A DNA stretch of 12,163 nucleotides from Opitutia bacterium (lineage in GTDB: Bacteria; Verrucomicrobiota; Verrucomicrobiia; Opitutales; Seribacteraceae), in the NCBI GenBank assembly GCA_002692605.1, contig NZLE01000016.1, positions 17,025-29,187 on the forward strand, given 5' to 3'. Made by a program: the position numbers and the translations under genes. Shown in pieces: positions 6,941 to 12,163 of the stretch. Each line of letters opens with the position of its first letter. Positions within the stretch are counted from its first letter, which is position 1. The notes below the pieces were generated by a model. It saw only the letters and a list, made by a program, of their open reading frames with translations, was not told where the DNA came from and ran no database searches.

Positions 6941-7816
6941 TCAGCGCCCGTACGAGAAGGATGGGGTTCCGGAGGCGTGCAAGCCGTCCACCACGAAAAT
7001 CCTCCCCGCATCCGGTTCCTGCAGGGTCTTGTGCAAACCGGTGGTCACGAACAATCGGTTGAGCTCGGGACCGCCAAATGCGCAAGCAGTCGTTTCCACA
7101 CAGGGAAATTCAATCTTTCGATACACCTGCCCGGCAACCGGATCGATGCATACGACCAATCCTCCATGGCACATCGCCACCCAAAGCCTGTCTTCAGCAT
7201 CAATGGTCATACCGTCCGGCGATCCGGCGATACCAGCATCTTCGGTATCCATGACCAAAGAAGGCTCTCCGATTTCCCCGGTTTGATTATCAAAGGGGTA
7301 CGCCATGATCTTCTTGGTTGGAGTATCGACGTAATACATTACCGACGCGTCACTATGCCAACAAATGCCATTGGAATTGGTGACGGAAGAGACTTTCAGC
7401 GATAGCTTGCCTTGACCGTCGAGCATGTAAAGATTGGCGTCTCCGGTTTTTTTAACAGTGCTTATGGTGCCAGCCCAAAAGCGTCCGCTTGGGTCGCATT
7501 TACCGTCATTGAATCGATTGTCAGGGCGTTTTTCCGCTTCCGGGTCAGCAAGCTTTTTCCTTTCTCCCGTATTTGGATCAAACGTATAAATCCCGGAATC
7601 TCCGGCACAAAGAAACCCTCCTGTTTTTACGGGAACAACTGTCCCAATGCGCTCTCCCATCTCCCAAGTCTCCTCGCTTCCCGTTTCAGGGTTAAGCCGG
7701 ATCAAGGTATGGCCTTCAATATCTACATAAAGCAAATAATCTTCAAAAAAAATCGGGCCCTCTCCCCATTGGGAAACGCGCCCGCCGATGGGTTGAATGG
7801 TAATTGGTTGGTTCAT
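6941..7816 (-). CDS. SMP-30/gluconolactonase-family lactonase
   Basis: A 291-residue protein without a signal peptide, so cytosolic. It is the normal size for the six-bladed beta-propeller SMP-30/gluconolaconase/regucalcin family, which opens sugar lactones to aldonic acids using one divalent metal. The metal ligands line up well with human SMP-30: Glu19 (GEGPIF), Asn149 (SNGICWH) and Asp201 (SPDGMTID). Substrate-side Arg101 and Asn103 (RFNDGK) are also present, so it should be active. The start is 2 nt after the stop of the SGNH hydrolase gene, indicating one transcript and probably coupled translation. A cytosolic lactonase within a row of exported hydrolases suggests that a sugar is oxidised to a lactone after uptake. 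The SDR in the neighbouring operon is a candidate partner. The sugar is unknown. Confidence 0.93.
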   Translation of the reverse strand: MNQPITIQPIGGRVSQWGEGPIFFEDYLLYVDIEGHTLIRLNPETGSEETWEMGERIGTVVPVKTGGFLCAGDSGIYTFDPNTGERKKLADPEAEKRPDNRFNDGKCDPSGRFWAGTISTVKKTGDANLYMLDGQGKLSLKVSSVTNSNGICWHSDASVMYYVDTPTKKIMAYPFDNQTGEIGEPSLVMDTEDAGIAGSPDGMTIDAEDRLWVAMCHGGLVVCIDPVAGQVYRKIEFPCVETTACAFGGPELNRLFVTTGLHKTLQEPDAGRIFVVDGLHASGTPSFSYGR

Positions 7817-7818
7817 GC

Positions 7819-8604
7819 TTACTTATTGGTAGCTTGGCTCACGGCTTGCAACCAATTCCTTGCGATCAACTCATGCCCTTGTGGCAAAGGGTGAACACCG
7901 TCCCAAATCCAATGCTCGGGAGAAACTTCCTCGGCCGCTTGATCAAAGATCTTTTGAGTCTCTACGTGGATGCCTCCAAATTCATCGGCCAAACGCCTGA
8001 CAATTTCTCCAAGCTTATCAATTTCCCCACGCCAACTTTTCCACACATCCTCTGGCGATAATCTAGTCATTCGCAAAATGAATGGATCCATCAACACAAT
8101 ACGCAACTTCGGATTTGCCTTACAACTACGATCGAGAATAAAGCGATAGTCCTCTTCCCATTTATCGAAGTTTAAGGAGCTGCGTTCACCTCGACTGATA
8201 TCGTTGACACCGACTAAAATACTCAACCAGTCTGGTCTCATTGCAACTGCATCCTTTTGCCAGCGTTTTCTCAAGTCACTCACTTTATTCCCGCTTACAC
8301 CCCGGTTAAAAAACTCGATTTTCGATTCGGGGACGTCTACGCCCAGACGAGCGGCAATCAAGAATACGTAACTATGTCCCAAGTAGTGGTTGCGATCTGC
8401 TTGGTTTCTTCCCCATTTCATATCCGTGATCGAGTCCCCCAGAAAGAGACAGCGTGATCCCTTTTTGAACTTAGGAACAAGGTGGTTGTAAGCTTCCGCA
8501 GAGGATGCCGGATACAGGCTCTGCTTTGCGTTCGAAGCAGTCACCGCAGCCAAAGCAGTCGCACAGGTTGCCCCGCGGTTGATGAAGGTACGTCGATTGA
8601 TCAT
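7819..8604 (-). CDS. SGNH/GDSL hydrolase with twin-arginine-type signal, probable carbohydrate esterase
   Basis: A 261-residue protein from the ATG at 8602-8604, which overlaps the TAA of the upstream hydrolase gene (TAATG). An in-frame ATG at 8628 is possible, but it would put eight residues before the short n-region; the shorter form begins MINRRTFINRG, a good twin-arginine signal, followed by a hydrophobic Ala-rich stretch to about 24. All SGNH blocks are present: GDSIT (56-60, nucleophile Ser58), RGVSGN (101-106, oxyanion Gly105), GVND (132-135, Asn134) and the catalytic dyad DGVH (Asp235, His238). The family includes acetylxylan and rhamnogalacturonan acetylesterases and lipases. The neighbours favour removal of acyl groups from a glycan. 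GGGAGG lies 16 nt upstream of the chosen ATG, farther than usual. Export by the Tat route implies folding in the cytoplasm, unlike the Sec-type neighbours. Confidence 0.92.
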   Translation of the reverse strand: MINRRTFINRGATCATALAAVTASNAKQSLYPASSAEAYNHLVPKFKKGSRCLFLGDSITDMKWGRNQADRNHYLGHSYVFLIAARLGVDVPESKIEFFNRGVSGNKVSDLRKRWQKDAVAMRPDWLSILVGVNDISRGERSSLNFDKWEEDYRFILDRSCKANPKLRIVLMDPFILRMTRLSPEDVWKSWRGEIDKLGEIVRRLADEFGGIHVETQKIFDQAAEEVSPEHWIWDGVHPLPQGHELIARNWLQAVSQATNK

Positions 8605-9365
8605 TATTTTTCTTTCATTGCCTCCCATGACTTCCGAAAGAATTTCATCGCTAGATCATTGACCTCATCCCCTTCGGGCAAAAGGGGCAAACCCGAGCCT
8701 TTCACTCCATAGGCGATGCATTCGACACCCAGGGCATCGCATTTCCTCTTTACGAAAATCGCATTGTCGGGATGATGCACGCGATCCTTTGGTCCGGATC
8801 GATTGAACACAAAAATTGGGGGGCCATCCTTTCTCAACCGAGGGATGGTGACCAAGGGCGTACCCATGGGTTGCTGTATGGGGAAGATTGAACGTACACC
8901 CAAGTCGTAGGCGTGGCCAACGTGGCAAGTGATCAGCGCTCCTGCGGAACTTCCCATTACGGAGATCCTATCGGCATCGATGTTATGCTTTTGGTGATTT
9001 TTCTTCAGAAAACGAATCGCCTCCGGGCAATGATCCAAGATTTTCAAGTGTTTGCCTCCGACCTGTTTGAGGAAAGGATAGTTCACACTGGCAAAGGAAA
9101 CCCCTTGCCGAAAATACTTTCGTAACATCGGTGAACGCTGGAAAAACTTCTTGTCTCCCGTCTTAAAGCCCCCTCCATGAAAATAAATCACCAGGGGCGT
9201 TGGCTTTTCCGAATCCGCCAACCACAAGTCCAGAACACTCCGTTCGTATTCACCACTGTAGCGAAGATTCGCAAGGGTTGGATTGACTGCCTGGCCAAAG
9301 GAACTGATTGCACCGGAAACAAGTAGGTAAATAAACGCGAGAAAGGCTATTTTCGATCTAGGCAT
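8604..9365 (-). CDS. Secreted alpha/beta hydrolase, esterase-like (possible loss of catalytic His)
   Basis: A 253-residue protein with a Sec signal peptide (MPRSK plus a hydrophobic stretch, cleavage near residue 25) and an alpha/beta hydrolase domain of the esterase/lipase (BD-FAE/abhydrolase_3-like) type. The oxyanion-hole motif is HGGGF (63-67) and the nucleophile elbow is GSSAG (138-142, Ser140). Asp194 in GPKDRVHH is the probable acid. Where relatives usually have GxGH for the catalytic His, this protein has GSGL (223-226), so the triad is incomplete at the expected place; His197 or His198 would be the nearest alternatives. It may be a carbohydrate esterase with a shifted His or a non-catalytic relative. 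It follows the second sulfatase after a 94-nt gap and overlaps the next gene by 1 nt (TAATG). The fold is clear; the activity is not. Confidence 0.85.
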   Translation of the reverse strand: MPRSKIAFLAFIYLLVSGAISSFGQAVNPTLANLRYSGEYERSVLDLWLADSEKPTPLVIYFHGGGFKTGDKKFFQRSPMLRKYFRQGVSFASVNYPFLKQVGGKHLKILDHCPEAIRFLKKNHQKHNIDADRISVMGSSAGALITCHVGHAYDLGVRSIFPIQQPMGTPLVTIPRLRKDGPPIFVFNRSGPKDRVHHPDNAIFVKRKCDALGVECIAYGVKGSGLPLLPEGDEVNDLAMKFFRKSWEAMKEK

Positions 9366-9432
9366 AACTCTTGGTTGGCATTTTCATTTCATTCGTCTGA
9401 ACGACCTTTTTTATCCTTCGACCCAAAGTGGC

Positions 9433-9447
9433 AAAGGGTTTCCCTTT
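9433..9447. repeat. Short inverted repeat AAAGGG-TTT-CCCTTT between the sulfatase and esterase genes
   Basis: A perfect 6-bp stem with a 3-nt loop sits 13 nt past the stop of the second sulfatase, in the 94-nt gap that is the only real spacer within block A. Read on the minus strand it is not followed by a run of T (the next bases are GCCACTTTGGG), so it is not a standard intrinsic terminator. It could attenuate or process the mRNA between the sulfatase part and the esterase part of the operon, or be chance. Confidence 0.35.
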
Positions 9448-9459
9448 CAAGAAAAATCA

Positions 9460-11007
9460 TTACTCCCGCTTCTTTTTCCTTATTGTTTTGAAGTCCTCAA
9501 ATGGAATCTCCATCCCCGTTGCCCAAGTCTCCCACTGTTCTTGCATCCTTTGGGTTCGCTCCGGAAACGTGGAGGCGAGATTTTGGGTTTCCGTACGGTC
9601 CTTACTCAAGTCATAGAGTTGCCAAGGACCGGTCTTTTGTCGCACAAGTTTCCATGAACCTTTCCGGATGGCTTGCCAGCCCCCGTATTGGAAAAAGAGA
9701 GGTTTTTGCCGCAGAAGTTTTTGTCCAACAAAGGTAGGGGTCAGGCTAATTCCGTCCAAGGGTGAAAGATTCCGCGGATAGCTAGCCTCCTGACCGGCAA
9801 GTTCCATAAAGGTGGGGACGAAGTCGATCAGGTGACAGGGTTCGCGGCAAATCGAACCTTTAGGTACTCTGAGACCCTCAGGCCAATGGGCGATCATGGG
9901 GGTACAAATGCCCCCCTCAAGTCCTTGCACCTTCCATTTTCGAAGGGGACTGTTGATGGCATTGGCCCAAGATTGGCCAATCGCTTCGAACGAGCCAACG
10001 CTGCCCCACTCCGAATCCGGATTCTTTGTTCCTCTTTTCGGTCTCTCATGACTGGCGCCGTTATCGACTAAAAAGAAAATCAGGGTTTGGTCCAACTTTC
10101 CAAGTTCCTCCAATCTTTCAACCAAGCGACCGATATTCTGATCCATACGGTCCACCATCGCGGCATGAATCTCCATCCGCAAGGCTTCCTCTTCCTTTTC
10201 ACGCTTTGACAATGAACTCCATGATTCGTGTTCCGGATCACTCAAGGGAACGGTCTCCCGATCAAACAAACCCATTTCCAATTGCCTTTGATATCTGGCC
10301 TTGCGTATGGTTTCGTAGCCAGCGTCATAAGTCCCCTCATACTTTGCTATGTCCTCCGGGTGGGCATGCAACGGCCAATGGGGAGCATTATAGGACAAAA
10401 AGAGAAAAAAGGGATCCGCAGACTCTTCCTTTTGCTCCAACCAGGTGATGCTCCAATCCGTAAATGCGTCCGTGGCAAAAAATCCCTTGGGTGGAAGGAA
10501 CGGCTTGAGCAGTTTCTCATCAAATGCCCAGGTGTAAACCGCTCCCCAAGCGGGGGCATCCTCCCCCGGTCTTGCCCGGTCACCTGGATTCCAAAAATTG
10601 ATCGCTCCACCAAGAAATCCTGAAAAATGATCGAATCCACGATCATGCGGGTTGAAGTTTGCATGGTGTTTGCCAGCCCACCAGGTGCGGTAGCCAGCGG
10701 GTTTAAGGATTTCCCCAAGTAAGGAAGTATTACTGAAATCCCGATCGCTTCGATGGTGATAAAGCCCAGTGAGCAGACTGATTCTGGTGGTCCAGCACTT
10801 CGAGGTGTTGTACGCTTGCGTGTAGCGAATGCCGTTCTTTGCCAAGCGATCCAAGTTGGGCGTCTTGATCTCACCTCCATAACATCCGAGATCGGAATAC
10901 CCCATGTCGTCCGCAAGAATTACTATCAGGTTCGGACGCTTCGCCGCATAAGACGAGATCGTCAGAATTGAAGCGAGCAAGCCGACATATGAAAAGAAAG
11001 GCTTCAC
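9460..11007 (-). CDS. Secreted S1-family sulfatase (arylsulfatase-like) with unusual CWTTR active-site motif
   Basis: A 515-residue type I sulfatase with an N-terminal Sec signal (MKPFFSYVGLLASIL, cleavage near Ala21-Ala22). The start is a GTG overlapping the stop of the upstream sulfatase gene (GTGA), a sign of coupled translation. Active-site landmarks are Asp33-Asp34 (ILADDMGYSD), Cys71 and Arg75 in CWTTR followed by ISLLTG, Lys113 and His115 (AGKHH), His210 (NAPHWPLH) and Asp315-Asn316 (LVDNGAS), with Lys357/Lys359 late in the domain. Such enzymes hydrolyse sulfate esters after Cys71 is converted to formylglycine. The canonical motif is CxPxR; here the third position is Thr. The C-terminal part (SWKLVRQKTGPWQLYDL) is typical of the arylsulfatase group. 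The protein is full length. The neighbouring esterases and sulfatase suggest a sulfated glycan as substrate, but it cannot be specified. Confidence 0.93.
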   Translation of the reverse strand: MKPFFSYVGLLASILTISSYAAKRPNLIVILADDMGYSDLGCYGGEIKTPNLDRLAKNGIRYTQAYNTSKCWTTRISLLTGLYHHRSDRDFSNTSLLGEILKPAGYRTWWAGKHHANFNPHDRGFDHFSGFLGGAINFWNPGDRARPGEDAPAWGAVYTWAFDEKLLKPFLPPKGFFATDAFTDWSITWLEQKEESADPFFLFLSYNAPHWPLHAHPEDIAKYEGTYDAGYETIRKARYQRQLEMGLFDRETVPLSDPEHESWSSLSKREKEEEALRMEIHAAMVDRMDQNIGRLVERLEELGKLDQTLIFFLVDNGASHERPKRGTKNPDSEWGSVGSFEAIGQSWANAINSPLRKWKVQGLEGGICTPMIAHWPEGLRVPKGSICREPCHLIDFVPTFMELAGQEASYPRNLSPLDGISLTPTFVGQKLLRQKPLFFQYGGWQAIRKGSWKLVRQKTGPWQLYDLSKDRTETQNLASTFPERTQRMQEQWETWATGMEIPFEDFKTIRKKKRE

Positions 11008-12163
11008 TTTAGGGTCTCACTTTCTTTTCCGATTCCAGTTTTCCGCAACCGGTTCAATAAGGACCGAGTGATCTCTGGGAATTGCGTTGCGACGTTTCGT
11101 GTCTCAAGAGAATCCTTGGTGTGATCGTAGAGTTCCAGGAATAGAGGTTCTTCATCGACGTTCCGATAATCCAGCCAAGCCACCAAACGATACCGTTTCG
11201 TTCTCAGAGTGTACCCCATCAAATGGTTTTCAAACAATTCCCGATCCCAAAGCTTTCCCTGTTGTCTCTTAATTCTGTCTTCCACTCCTTCAATCAAGGG
11301 ACCAAAGAAAGTTTGTCTCATCCCCGGAGAAAGAGGGTTGGCCGCCCATTCCCGGAGAGCGGGGTTGGGGAACTGACTGACCGCATACTCCTTCCCCTCT
11401 TCCTTGTGATCATCCAGAACGGATGCGAAGCTCTTTCCCGCGAGGCCTTCCGGAACAGGCAGATTCGTAAGTTCGCACAAGGTGGGATAGATGTCCACGA
11501 GTTCCACCAATGCCTCGGAGTTCTTCCCCCTTGCTTTCATGTTTGGGGTCCAAACGATCAATGGCACTCGGGTGGCTATCTCGTAATTGGTCGCCTTTCC
11601 CCAAATCCCCATATCTCCCAGATGCCAACCGTGATCACCCCAGACCACAATCACCGTCTCATTTCGAATACCCGCCTCCTCCAAAGCATCGAGCATCAAT
11701 CCAATCTGCGCATCTACGTAGCTGACGCAGGCATAATAGCCATGCAGGAGAGTTTTGCCCAATTCCGATCCGATCGGACCTTTTTTGGGAATGCCGTGTC
11801 TGGTGCGCAACTCGAAGGAGGCATGCAATCCGGTGGCCGCCCCAGCAATGGGACCGTCCGATTGATCCGCCAATTTGATTTTCTCGCGATCATAAAGATC
11901 CCAATATTTTTTCGGCGCAACGAAATCGAGATGTGGCTTCTTAAAACCGAGCGCAAGGAAAAGAGGTTGATTGGGTTTCTTCTCGAGATGATCCCTAAGG
12001 GTTGCGATGGCCAGTTGCGCGCTGTAACCGTCCGAATAGGCATGATCGGGCACCTCTGCGGACTCATAGGCCGGACCATGAATTAGTCCTCCCGAACCTT
12101 GTGAGCCATACCGGGCAAGCATCTTCTTCTTGTTACTCGCCCAAAGCTTTTGATTTTCCAACA
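11004..12163 (-). CDS. Iduronate-2-sulfatase-like sulfatase (C-terminal 386 residues; N-terminus outside window)
   Basis: The open frame continues through the right edge, so the signal peptide, the first metal ligands and the CxPxR motif are not visible. The triplet at 12159-12161 is TTG, read here as an internal Leu. The visible part matches iduronate-2-sulfatase-like S1 sulfatases: GFKKPHLDF, where human IDS has GFHKPH, then VVWGDHGWHLGDMGIWGKATNYEIATR with the Asp-His metal pair and following Lys, DIYPTLCEL, and the late MGYTLRTKRYRLVAW element. In bacteria this group removes sulfate from several polysaccharides, so the name does not prove an iduronate substrate. Its TGA overlaps the GTG start of the next sulfatase (GTGA). 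Two different sulfatases in tandem suggest that the target carries sulfate in more than one position. Confidence 0.93.
   Translation of the reverse strand, partial: LENQKLWASNKKKMLARYGSQGSGGLIHGPAYESAEVPDHAYSDGYSAQLAIATLRDHLEKKPNQPLFLALGFKKPHLDFVAPKKYWDLYDREKIKLADQSDGPIAGAATGLHASFELRTRHGIPKKGPIGSELGKTLLHGYYACVSYVDAQIGLMLDALEEAGIRNETVIVVWGDHGWHLGDMGIWGKATNYEIATRVPLIVWTPNMKARGKNSEALVELVDIYPTLCELTNLPVPEGLAGKSFASVLDDHKEEGKEYAVSQFPNPALREWAANPLSPGMRQTFFGPLIEGVEDRIKRQQGKLWDRELFENHLMGYTLRTKRYRLVAWLDYRNVDEEPLFLELYDHTKDSLETRNVATQFPEITRSLLNRLRKTGIGKESETLK

Noticed and set aside
6909..7085. Upstream extension of the phosphatase gene to a start at 7085
   Set aside because: It lies inside the lactonase gene, gives an Arg-rich leader and would bury the clear signal peptide that begins at 6908.
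8605..8628. Alternative start of the SGNH hydrolase at 8628
   Set aside because: Possible, but the TAATG junction at 8604 and the compact Tat signal favour the shorter form.
11223..12086. Long plus-strand frame (287 codons) opposite the first sulfatase
   Set aside because: It is antisense to a strongly conserved sulfatase and its translation shows no domain or signal. It is a shadow frame.
12159..12161. TTG as a true start of the iduronate-sulfatase-like gene
   Set aside because: The conserved N-terminal half of the sulfatase is missing, so the frame must continue beyond the window and TTG is an internal Leu codon.
1..12163. Mobile elements, CRISPR, defence genes, tRNA or rRNA
   Set aside because: I saw no transposase, integrase, direct-repeat array, cloverleaf-like sequence or rRNA stretch. 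Every substantial frame belongs to a metabolic or transport family.

Overview
The window looks like chromosomal DNA from a carbohydrate-degrading bacterium of the PVC group, most likely Verrucomicrobiota, with Planctomycetota as the alternative. This rests on gene content: two secreted sulfatases side by side, a twin-arginine-type SGNH hydrolase, a ThuA-domain protein carrying the RRR / GIRTSSHAF motifs, and a long PhoD-like metallophosphatase. Base composition is moderate (about half G+C by eye) and few genes have a Shine-Dalgarno site. I cannot name a species.

Layout. Nine of the ten genes lie on the minus strand in two blocks. Block A (12163 down to 4392) is tightly packed: an iduronate-2-sulfatase-like sulfatase (cut by the window edge), a second sulfatase, an alpha/beta hydrolase, an SGNH/GDSL hydrolase, an SMP-30 lactonase and a PhoD-like phosphatase. 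Block B (3464 down to 1) holds a short-chain dehydrogenase, a lipoprotein sugar-binding protein, a two-domain sugar ABC ATPase and the start of the permease, cut by the window edge. Between them one plus-strand gene, a secreted ThuA-domain protein (3645-4418), is divergent from block B and converges on block A, overlapping the phosphatase 3' end by 27 nt. The only sizeable intergenic region is 180 bp (3465-3644), with a perfect 6+4+6 inverted repeat as a candidate operator. No stretch over 300 bp lacks a gene. I saw no tRNA, rRNA, CRISPR, insertion sequence or convincing intrinsic terminator.

How the genes may work together (inference): the exported enzymes would strip sulfate, ester and perhaps phosphate groups from a decorated, probably sulfated, glycan. 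The RbsABC-type transporter would import the released monosaccharide. The cytosolic dehydrogenase and SMP-30 lactonase would oxidise the sugar to a lactone and open it to an aldonic acid. No glycoside hydrolase, kinase, aldolase, dehydratase or regulator is visible here, so the substrate is unknown. The families are all known. What stands out is that several members depart from canonical active-site motifs: CWTTR in the sulfatase, no His at the usual place in the esterase, no catalytic Asn in the dehydrogenase, and no Cys in the first metal motif of the phosphatase.
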